Assembly: GCF_001633165.1 (NCBI RefSeq)
Contig: NZ_CP015418.1
Coordinates: 1,468,501-1,532,500 of the forward strand
Source: Rhodovulum sulfidophilum DSM 1374
Lineage (GTDB): Bacteria > Pseudomonadota > Alphaproteobacteria > Rhodobacterales > Rhodobacteraceae
Direction of reading: 5' to 3'
DNA: 64,000 nt
Shown here: one piece after another, positions 8,593 through 17,900 of the stretch
Position numbering within the stretch: position 1 is the stretch's first letter
How the letters are laid out: each line of letters opens with the position of its first letter
The notes under the pieces: generated by a model
Told to the model about the DNA's origin: nothing
Database searches by the model: none
The model's input: the letters and a program-made list of their open reading frames with translations, nothing else
Program-made: the position numbers and the translations under genes

Positions 8593-9825
8593 ATGTCTCG
8601 GTCCCGTTTTCCGCTGACTGGCCGGAGGATCGTCTTTCTTCAGGGACCCTCGTCGCCATTTTTCGGTAAGCTTGCACAGGCCTGCCGCGGGCTTGGTGCC
8701 GAGGTCCTGCGTGTCGGGCTTGCTCCGGGAGACCGGCTTTACTGGCCGTCCGGATGCGGTCGTTACATCGCCTGCCGCGGGTCGGCAGACCGCTTCGCCG
8801 AGGCTTTCGCCGATATCGTCGCACGCGAAAGGCCGACCGATCTCGTGATGCTTGGCGACGGACGTAAATATCATGTTAACGCTGTTTCGGTGGCAAAGGT
8901 TGCCGGCGGAATAACGCCATGGGTGGTCGAACAGGGCTATCTGCGCCCCGGACTGATCTCGGTCGAAGCCTGGGGCACCGGCGGTCGCTCGGCGATCCCG
9001 GACGCTTTCGCAGCCACGACAGACACGCGCCCCGAGCTGCCGGTGCCCGCGCCCGCGCCGGGCTCGTTCCTGCGCTATGCCGCCTATGACGTGGCCTATC
9101 ACCTGGCCAATGTGCTGTTCGGGCCGGTCTTCTATCCGCGCTACCGGCATTACGCGCTGGACAGCCCCTGGGCCGAATGGCGCGGTTGGGTTGGCAAGGG
9201 GCTGCGGGCGCGGTCCCGGGCCCGTCAGACCGAGGCGGCGCTGGCGCGGATCACGGCCCATGCCGGGCCGGTCTTCCTGGTGCCGCTGCAGCTCGATACC
9301 GATTTCCAGCTCCGCGACCACGGCACCGGACGGACGCAGGATCAGGATCTGGCAGCGGTCATGGCCTCTTTCGCGGCCCATGCCCCGGCCGGGGCGCTGC
9401 TGGCGATCAAGGAGCACCCGCTCGATAACGGGCTCCGGCGCTGGGACCGTCGCGCCGAGCGGCTGGCCCGGGCGGCGGGGATCGGCGACCGGGTCGCGGT
9501 CTTTCCCGGCGGTCGGGTCGAGGCGCTGTACCCGAAGCTTGCGGGCATCGTCACCATCAACAGCACGGTCGGGCTGTCGGCGCTGCTTGCGGGGGTGCCG
9601 GTCAAGGTTCTGGGCCGCGCCATCTATGACCTGCCGGGGCTGACAGATCCGGACGGGCTCGATGCGTTCTGGGCCGTGCCCGCGCGTCCCGATCCGGCCG
9701 AGGCCGAGCGGTTCCGCCGGTTTTTGCGCCATGATTACCATGTGCCGGGCGCCTTCGACGGGCCCGACGCGCAGCGGGGCGCCGAGGCGCTGGCCCGCTT
9801 CATCGCCGGGGAGAGACCGCAATGA
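8593..9825 (+). CDS. KpsS-family capsule polysaccharide protein, copy 2
   Basis: A 410-residue homologue of the divergent neighbour. It starts with IVFLQGPSSPFFGKLA and has VEQGYLRPGL in the middle, then KEHPLDNG, TINSTVGLS and IYDLPGLTDPDGLDAFW near the end, matching the other copy motif by motif. It should act at the cytoplasmic face in making the Kdo-linked lipid primer of a capsular polysaccharide (family knowledge). Its stop overlaps the start of the downstream SDR gene by four bases, so the two are one operon. The two copies differ clearly in sequence, so this is not a recent duplication; the pair may act in sequence on the same primer or on different products. Confidence 0.82.
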   Translation: MSRSRFPLTGRRIVFLQGPSSPFFGKLAQACRGLGAEVLRVGLAPGDRLYWPSGCGRYIACRGSADRFAEAFADIVARERPTDLVMLGDGRKYHVNAVSVAKVAGGITPWVVEQGYLRPGLISVEAWGTGGRSAIPDAFAATTDTRPELPVPAPAPGSFLRYAAYDVAYHLANVLFGPVFYPRYRHYALDSPWAEWRGWVGKGLRARSRARQTEAALARITAHAGPVFLVPLQLDTDFQLRDHGTGRTQDQDLAAVMASFAAHAPAGALLAIKEHPLDNGLRRWDRRAERLARAAGIGDRVAVFPGGRVEALYPKLAGIVTINSTVGLSALLAGVPVKVLGRAIYDLPGLTDPDGLDAFWAVPARPDPAEAERFRRFLRHDYHVPGAFDGPDAQRGAEALARFIAGERPQ

Positions 9826-10616
9826 CCGATCCGATCCGATCCGTGGTTCTGACCGGGGCCAGCGGCGGTCTTGGCCGGGCGCTGGCTGCCGAACTGGCCG
9901 CGCCGGGGCGCAGGATGCTGCTGATGGGGCGCGACGCCCAGCGGCTGGCCGAGGCCGCCGGGGCCGCCCGCGCGCGCGGGGCCGAGGTCGAGACCGCAGC
10001 CGTGCCGCTGACCGAGACCGCGGCGCTGAGCCGCTGCCTGCAGGAGTTCGATGCCGCCCATCCGGTCGATCTGCTGATCGCCAATGCCGGGGTGAAGACC
10101 GGCAATCGCGGCGGTATCGAGCCAGAAGTTCAGGCCGAGCGGGTGATTGCCGTCAACCTGACCGCGACGATCCATGCGGTGCAGGCGCTTCTGCCCGCGA
10201 TGCAAGCGCGGCGCCGGGGCCGCATCGCCATTGTCGGTTCGCTGGCCGCGGTCGCGCCGCATGGCGATCTTCTGTCCTACAGCGCCACCAAGGCCGGGCT
10301 GCAGGCCTATGCTACCGCGCTGAGACGCAGCCTTGCGGGCAGCGGGGTCGGGGTCACGACCGTCATTCCGGGCTTCATGGACACGCCGATGACCGACCGC
10401 CAGAAGGGCCCCGCGCCGATGCTGATGCCGCCCGCCCGTGCGGCGCGGATCGTCGCGCGCGGGCTCGAACGCGGGCGGGCTACCATCGCCTTTCCGCTGC
10501 CGCTGATTATCGGCGCCTGGCTGGGCGAACGGCTGCCCGCGCCGCTGGCCGACCGGATCATGGCCCGCTACCGGGCCGAGATCCTGCCCGATCCCGACGA
10601 GGCGGCGGGCGGTTAG
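9822..10616 (+). CDS. rkpH: Short-chain dehydrogenase/reductase, RkpH-like
   Basis: A 264-residue classical SDR with the Rossmann motif TGASGGLG near residue 10, a NAG motif near 89 and the active-site YSATK (Tyr then Lys four residues on). The C-terminal part has a hydrophobic stretch (IAFPLPLIIGAWLG), suggesting membrane contact. It overlaps the KpsS-like gene by four bases and ends seven bases from the convergent RkpG-like gene. In Sinorhizobium meliloti, RkpH sits with RkpA and RkpG in the rkp-1 capsule region, where these enzymes are thought to build a special lipid. The symbol rests on that context; the enzyme class is certain. Confidence 0.75.
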   Translation: MTDPIRSVVLTGASGGLGRALAAELAAPGRRMLLMGRDAQRLAEAAGAARARGAEVETAAVPLTETAALSRCLQEFDAAHPVDLLIANAGVKTGNRGGIEPEVQAERVIAVNLTATIHAVQALLPAMQARRRGRIAIVGSLAAVAPHGDLLSYSATKAGLQAYATALRRSLAGSGVGVTTVIPGFMDTPMTDRQKGPAPMLMPPARAARIVARGLERGRATIAFPLPLIIGAWLGERLPAPLADRIMARYRAEILPDPDEAAGG

Positions 10617-10623
10617 GCCGGGC

Positions 10624-11934
10624 TCAGAAGCGCGCACCGCCGACCTCCCGGATGCGGGCCGCGGCCGAGGCCACGGCGGCGTCGATGGCGTCTTCGGAAT
10701 TGTCGGCATTGATGAAGAAGCGCAGCCGCGCCTTCTGGTTGGGCACCGCGGGGGCGATGATCGGAAAGGCCTGGAACCCGTCCTCGAAGACCCGGTTCGA
10801 GGCCAGCGTCGCCTTCAGGCTGTCGCCGACGATCAGCGGCGCCACCGCAAAGCCCTGGCCGAGCCCGCAATCGAGCCCCTCCGCTTCGGATGCCGCCAGA
10901 AACCGTGCCGAGCGCGCCTTCAGCCGGGCCACCCGTTCGGGTTCTGCCTCGAGGATCTCGAGCGCGGTCAGCGCCGCGGCGGTGTTGGGCACCGACAGCC
11001 CCACCGAATAGACGAAGCCCGGCGCGGTATGGCGCAGGATCTCGATCACGGCCTCCGATCCGGCGAGGAACCCGCCGCAGGAACAGAAGGTCTTTGACAG
11101 CGTGCCCATCAGCAGATCGACCTGCCCGGGCGCGATCCCGGCCTCTTCGCAGAGGCCGCGTCCCGTGGCCCCCAGTACCCCCACCGAATGCGCCTCGTCG
11201 ACCATAAGCCAGGCCTCGAACCGGTCCTTGATCCGGACCAGCGCGGCCAGGTCGGGAATGTCGCCATCCATCGAGTAGAGCCCCTCGACCACGATCAGCA
11301 CGCGGTCATAGCGCTCGCGGTTGCGCGACAGCCAGTCTTCCAGCCAGGCGCTGTCGTTATGGGGCAGCGAGACGTGATCGGCGCCCGAGGCGCGCAGCCC
11401 CTCGAAGACCGAGTTATGGGCAAAGCTGTCGACCAGGACCACATCGCCCGGGCCGGTCAGGGTGCGGATCGCCGCCAGGTTGGTGGCATGGCCCGAGACC
11501 GTCGCCAGCGCCGCCTCGGTGCCGAGAAACCGGGCCAGCCCGGTTTCCAGCTGCCGGTGCAGGCTGAGATCGCCGCCGACCAGCCGCGAGGCCCGTGCCG
11601 AGACACCGAATTCAGCCACCGCCGCACCGACCGCCGCGGCGAGCCTGGGATCGCCATTGATCGAAAGATAGTCATAGCCCGAGAAATTCTCGACCCAGCG
11701 CTCGCCGATCCGGACCCGCGTGCCCTCGAGGGCATGGGTCTCGCGGAAGAACGGGTTCTCGAGCTCGAGCGCGCGCGCAGCACTTTGGGCCACGGCGACC
11801 TGGCGATAGGCCGGATGGGTGGTGAAATCGGCCCGGCCCGATCCGGCGGCGGCCGGTTTCGGCGCCGCCACATTGCGGGGCGTGCCGACATGAAGGGCGC
11901 GCAGGCGGTCGAGCGTGTCGCGTGTGCCGGGCAT
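10624..11934 (-). CDS. rkpG: PLP-dependent alpha-oxoamine synthase, RkpG-like
   Basis: A 436-residue member of the aminotransferase class II group that includes 8-amino-7-oxononanoate synthase, KBL and serine palmitoyltransferase. It shows DEAHSVGVLGATGRG (cofactor-binding Asp and His) and GTLSKTFCSCGGF, where Lys281 should hold PLP. About 40 extra residues precede the catalytic fold. Enzymes of this group join an acyl thioester to an amino acid with loss of CO2. One base separates it from the PKS gene upstream, whose ACP-bound acyl chain is the natural acyl donor (inference). The pairing with a PKS and capsule genes fits RkpG of rhizobia rather than biotin synthesis. Confidence 0.8.
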   Translation of the reverse strand: MPGTRDTLDRLRALHVGTPRNVAAPKPAAAGSGRADFTTHPAYRQVAVAQSAARALELENPFFRETHALEGTRVRIGERWVENFSGYDYLSINGDPRLAAAVGAAVAEFGVSARASRLVGGDLSLHRQLETGLARFLGTEAALATVSGHATNLAAIRTLTGPGDVVLVDSFAHNSVFEGLRASGADHVSLPHNDSAWLEDWLSRNRERYDRVLIVVEGLYSMDGDIPDLAALVRIKDRFEAWLMVDEAHSVGVLGATGRGLCEEAGIAPGQVDLLMGTLSKTFCSCGGFLAGSEAVIEILRHTAPGFVYSVGLSVPNTAAALTALEILEAEPERVARLKARSARFLAASEAEGLDCGLGQGFAVAPLIVGDSLKATLASNRVFEDGFQAFPIIAPAVPNQKARLRFFINADNSEDAIDAAVASAAARIREVGGARF

Positions 11935-11935
11935 C

Positions 11936-14900
11936 TCAGCGGCCTCCCGTTCTGCCTTGGGACAGGGTGCGGATCTGCTCCAGACGGTCTTCGCCCAGCG
12001 TGCCGTCGGCCAGGTGGCGACGGGCCATCTCTTCGACCATCGCGTCTCCGGCCTCGGCCCCGGGGGCGCCGCCGGCCTCGATGATCCGGTTGACGAGCCC
12101 GGCCAGCGTCAGCCCGTCGTCGATCGACATCACCGGCACATTCGCGCCGAGACGCTCTTCGACGGCCATGCGCAGATTGATCGCCATCAGGCTGTCGAAG
12201 CCCATCAGCTCCAGCGGCTGGCGCGGGTCGATATCGCCCGGAGCCGCGCGCATCAGCTGCGCCGCCTCCTCGACCAGAAGCCGGGTCAGCACCTTGCGGG
12301 CCTCTTTCGGTCCCTTGCTGCGCAGGAGCTCGTCAAGATCGAAGAGGCCGGGGCCGCTGGCGCTGGCGCGGATGTCGATCAGATCGAACAGCGGCGTGTC
12401 CAGCACCGGCAGCGTGCCGGCCATCCGCGACCAGTCCATTGGCGCGACGGTCAGGGTCGGGCCGCAGGCCCCGGCCGCCAGTGCCCGGCCCAGCCGCTCC
12501 AGCGCGGCCGCGGTCGTCATCGGCGGCAGGCGCCGGGCCAGTGCCTCGCGCAGCCCCGTCTCGCGCGCCAGATACCCCGCATCGGCAATCGGCCCCCAGG
12601 CGATGGCCAGACCCGGCAGTCCGGCCTCGCGCCGGGCCCGGGCAAGGCCCTCGAGCCCCCGGTTGGCCGCCACATAAGGCGCCTGTGCGGGGTTGCCGAA
12701 GCGCGCCGCGATGGAGCTGAAGACCCAGAAATGATCGAGCGCATCGGTCCGTGTCAGCCGGTCAAGCACCTGCCCGCCGACAAGCTTCGGCGTCAGCACC
12801 GCCGAAAGCCGCGCCTCGTCGAGATCGGCCAGCGGCGCGTCGTCGAAGATCGCGGCGGCGTGGACCACGCCGCGCAGGGGAACCTCTGCCGACCGGATCC
12901 GCGTCAGCGCGGCGTCGAGCGCATTGGCATCGGCCACGTCGCAGGCCAGCGCCTCGGCCGCTGTGCCGAGCCCGTCGAGCGTGCCGGGCGCGACCGCGCC
13001 GCTCTTGCTCATCAGCCAGAGATGCTCGGCCCCCTGCGTTGCCAGCCAGCGGGCGGTTTCAAGACCGAAGCCCCGGGTGCCGCCCACCACCAGCCAGCCG
13101 CCCCGGATCGGCGCGGCCGCCGGACGGGGCGCGTCATGCTCTTGCGGCGCGCGCAGCACGATCTTGCCGACATGGGCCGCGCGTTGCATCGAGCGGATCG
13201 CCTCGGCCACGTCCTCGGCCGGGTAGGCGGTGACCGGCAGCGGCTGGTAGACGCCCTCGGCGAAGGCATCGCGCAGCCGCGCCAGCGTGCGCCGCGCCGC
13301 ATCGGGCCGGTGCAGCAGCAGCTGGTCGGCATCGACGGCGTGAAAGCCGATATTGTTGCGCATGGCGTGCAGCGCGATCGTGTTGTTCTCGTAGAGATCG
13401 CGCTTGCCCAGTTCGACGAAGCGGCCGAAGGGCGCCAGGCAGGCCAGCGAGCGCTCCATCGCCTCGCCGGCCAGCGAGTTCAGAACCACATCGACCCCGC
13501 GCCCGCCGGTCGCGGCCATCACCTCGTCCTCGAAGCCGAGGCTGCGGCTGTCGAACACCGCCTCGGCGCCCATTGCCGCGACCAGCCGCCGCTTGGCCGG
13601 GCTGCCCGCCGTGGCGAAGACCCGCGCGCCCAGCCGCCGGGCGACCTGCAGCGCGGCAAGTCCGACGCCGCCCGCGCCGCCATGCACCAGAACCGTTTCG
13701 CCGGGCGCGAGCCGCGCCACTTCGGTCAGCGCGTAATCGGCGGTGACGAAGACCACCGGCAGCCCGGCCGCGGCTTCGGGATCGACCGTATCGGGCAGGG
13801 GCATCGCCGCCTCGGCCCGGGTGATGACCCGGCTGGCCATGGCATGCGGCGCCATCGCGATCACCCGGTCGCCGGGCTTCAACCCGGCCTGGACCCCCGC
13901 GCGCAGAACCGTGCCCGCGCATTCCATGCCGAGGCAGGGGCCGGAGAAACCGGCCTCGAGCGCCTCGGGCGGCAGCAGGCCCTGGGCCCACATCACGTCG
14001 CGGAAATTGAGCCCCGAGGCCACCGCCTCGATCTCGATCTCGCTCGGTTGCAGGGCGCGGGCGGGCGGCGTCTGCCAGACCAGCCCGTCAAGCGCCACGC
14101 CGCGGCGGTCTGCCACCAGGCGGCGGGGCCCGGTCTCGGCAGAGAGCGGGCGCACCGGCACCACCCGGGGCGTCGCGGCGCCGGTCGCCGTAAGCCGGAT
14201 CTCGGTCTCGGGCGAGGTGGCGGCCAGGGCCGCGATCCGTTCGGCCTCCACGCCCGGGGCAGCGCAGATCAGGCGGATGTCGCGGCCGGTCTCGTTCGCC
14301 ACCACCCGGCGCCAGCCGGTCAGCTCTTCCCAGCGCCCGGTCTCCGCGACCGCGATCCAGAGCGTTCCGTCGGTGTCGGGAAGGGCGCGAAAGATCCGCG
14401 CCGCGGCCAGAGGATCGCCCTCCTCGGGCACCGCGCAGTGAAGGGCGACGGCCGCCTCGCTGCCCTGCGGCAGCGCGCGCAGCGCCTCGGCCAGCGGGCC
14501 GCTGCCGGTGATCCGGAGTTCGGGCCGGGGCGCGGCGCGGCGTGCCGGGCGGGTGGCGCGGATCAGCCTCAGCGCCTCGGAGCCGCTGGTCGGAGCGCCG
14601 ACGGTATCGAGCCCGGCGGCATGCAGCGCATGTTCGAGCCGGTCGAGCGCGTCGGCATCGCGGTGGCGCCGCGTCATCAGCGCGAAAAGGTCGGGCGCTT
14701 CCTCGGCCGCGATCAGCGCGCCGCCCGGCGCCACCAGGGCCGCGAGCCGTCCGGCGCTTTCGCGCTGGGCGAAGCCCTGCGAGAGGCAGCAGCCCAGCAC
14801 CAGGTCGACGGCATCGGCAGTCCCGGCTTCGGTCAGTGCCAGAAAGCGCAGCGGCAACCCGGTATCGAGCCTTGCCCGCAGCCGGTCGAGCGCGTCCTTG

Positions 14901-17900
14901 TCCTCGGCCAGGACGGTGACGTGACCGGCCGCCCGCAGCGCCGCGGCCACGAGGCCGAGATCCGGCAGGCCCGCAAGCGCGATCCGGCCGAGCGGTGTCG
15001 CGCTGTCCAGCAGGGTTTCCAGCGTCCGCGCGGCCTGCGGCAGCGGGTCGGCCGGGCGGTCCTCTCCGGCCGCAGCGGCGAGCGCCGATTTCAGCTCGGC
15101 CGAGGCGCCGGGCGCCACTTCGGGCAACATCGTCAGCAGGGCGTCGGCCGTGGGCCAAGGACAGTCGGAGGGCAGGTCCGGCGCGCGGACATCGCGGCTC
15201 CGGTCATGTCCGGCCGCGACCATCCAGCGGCGCGCGGCCTCCTGGCGCGGGTCGGAGGGAGCGGCACCCTCGGCCAGAAGATCCCAGGCCAGGCGGCTGC
15301 CCAGCGCGGCGCGCAGCACGTCGGCATCGCTGGCGGTCTCGGTCGTGCCGCAGAGCGCCTTGGCGGCCCGCAGGGCGGTCGCGGCCCCGTCGCCCGTCAG
15401 CGGGACCAGCCGTTCGTCCCAGAAGTCGTGCGCGGTCGCGGTTCCGGCCGGCAGCGGCCGCAGCCGCATGCCCTCGAAGGACAGAAGCGCGGTGCCGGTC
15501 GCATCGGCCAGCACGGTGTCGAAGGCGAGGCTTTCGTCCCAGCCGCCCGCCGCGGTCAGCCGGGCACAGACGATCCGGCCGCGGCCGCAGAGCCGCACCT
15601 TGGCGATCCGGGCGGGCACCCTCAGACGATCGTCGCCGTCCCGGCCGCCGAAAAGAAGCACGGCGCCATGCAGCCCGGCATCGGCCACAGCGGGGTCGAA
15701 GCGGAAGCCCTCGGTCCCGTCGCGCGGGGCCAGCGTCGTCCGCACTGCCGTGCCGTCGCGGTCGAGCACCGTCACCCGCGCGAAATCGGGGCCGTAATCG
15801 AGCCCCGCCGCCCGCAGCCCGGCATAAAGCGGCTCGGCCTCGCCCATCGCCTCGGGCGCGGTCACCGGCGCGGGCCGGGCGGCGGTCGCGCTGAACAGGC
15901 GGGCAACGGCCACCGGCGTCCAGCCGCGCGGCCCGCCCGCCTCGATCCGCATCCGGCGGGCCGTGGGTTCATGCACCAGCCGGACCTCTACGATGCCCTT
16001 CTCGGGCAGCTCGAGCGGACGCAGGAACTCGACGTCGCGAAGCTCGATCTCCTCGGTCTTCAGGATTTCGCAACCGGCATGGGCGAACATCTCGACCATC
16101 GCGGTGGCGGGCAGCAGCACCCGTCCGCCGACCCGGTGATCGCCCAGCCAGGGGGTGCGTGCCAGCGCGATTTCACCCTGCCATTCGGCGCTGTCGGGCC
16201 GAAGCCTTGTGCCCAGAAACGGGTGCTGCGGGCGGCGGTGGAAGATGTCGGTCGCGACCGGGCTGTCGAGCCGGTAGGTCTGGCGGTCGAAGGGGTAGTC
16301 GGGCAGGCCGTCGGCCACCGGCTGCTCGGGGCCGAGGATGCGGGCGCGATCGGTCGCGCCGCCTGCCGCCAGCGCCGCGCGGGCGATTGTGCCCGCATCG
16401 CGGGCTTCGGCGCGGGCGCTGTCGAGGCTTTCCAGCACCCGGGTCTCGCAATCGAGCTCGGCCAGCGTGTCGCGCAGATAGCTGCGCAGCACCGTGCGCG
16501 GCGAGATTTCCACGAACACGCGGATGCCGTCCTCTGCCATCGCCTGCACGCCCGCGCGGAAGGCGACCGGCAGGCGGGCATTGCGCCACCAGTAGACCCC
16601 GTCGAGCGGGGCGTCATAGCGGGAGCCGTCCCAGCCCGAATAGAACGGCACGCTGCCATCCCGGGGCGCGATCCGGGCCAGACCGCGGGTCAGCGCGGGC
16701 CGCAGCGTCTCGACCGCGGCGGAATGATAGGGATAGGGGATCGGCAGGATGCGGCCGGCGATGCGATGCGCGCGGGCGATGCGCGTCAGCGCCTTCAAAG
16801 CGTCGTCGCTGCCGCTGACGGTGACGCTGTCGGGGGCGTTTTCGGCCGAGATCTCGGCGGCGATCCGTTCGGTCTCGATCAGCGCCTCGATCTGGGCGCG
16901 GGAGGCGGCGAAAGCGGCCATGCCCCCCTTGCCGCGCAAGGGCTCGAAGGCGCGGGAACGCTGCGCGATGATGCGGATTCCGTCTTCGCGCGCGATCCGT
17001 CCAGCCGCGATCGCCGCTGCGACCTCGCCCATCGAATGGCCCAGCACGGCGTCGGGCCGGAGCCCGGCCTCGGCCAGAGCCTCGGTCAGGGCGACCTGGA
17101 TCGCGAAGGTCAGCGGCTGCGCCAGTTCGGCCTCGCCGAGCCGCGCCTCGAGATCGGGATCGGCCAGCGCCTCGGCCAGCCCCGCGATCCCCTCGCCGGC
17201 GAAGGCGTCGGCGATGTCGTTGAAGGCGGTACGGAAGGTGGGGTCCCGCTCGATCAGGGTCCGGGCGGCCCCGGCCCACATGGCGCCGTTTCCGGCATAG
17301 ACGAAGGCCACGGGGGCATCGCGCAAGGCGGTCTCGGCCGCCGCCCCGGGTGCGGCCTGCCGGGGGTCCTCAAGCCAGTCGGCAAGCCCTTGCGCCAGCG
17401 CGTCCGCACGCCCCGCTGCGAGGCAAAGCCGGTGGCGATGGCGCGCGCGGCGCCAGTTCGCGGTGGCGATGCGCGCGCCCAGATCGGCCGGAGCCGTCTC
17501 GGCCAGCGTCAGCCAGGACCGGGCGAGGTTCGCCAGCGTGGTCTCGTTGGCCGCCGAGAGCAGCAGCGCGGGCGGGAGCTCGCCCGCGGCGGCGACGGGG
17601 ACATTCTCGTCGGGCCGGGGCTGGCGGATCACCGCATGGGCATTGGCGCCGCCGAAGCCGAAGGAGTTGACCGCCGCAAGCCAGGGCCTGTCGGCGGCGG
17701 GCAGCGCCCGGGCCGAGCGCGCCACATCGAGATTGAGCCCGGCGAAGTCGATGTCCGGGTTCGGCTCGTCGCAATGCAGCGTTGCCGGGATCGTCTGCCG
17801 TTCGAGCGCCAGCTGCGCCTTCAGCAGTCCGACAAGTCCGGAGGCGGGTTCGAGATGGCCGAAATTGCTTTTGGCCGAGCCGATCGGCAACGGCAGGGCG

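Noticed and set aside
7310..8824. A longer start for the first KpsS-like gene, extending to 8824
   Set aside because: The extra 110 residues lack family homology, are Arg-rich, and would overlap the divergent gene; the GTG at 8494 has a ribosome site.
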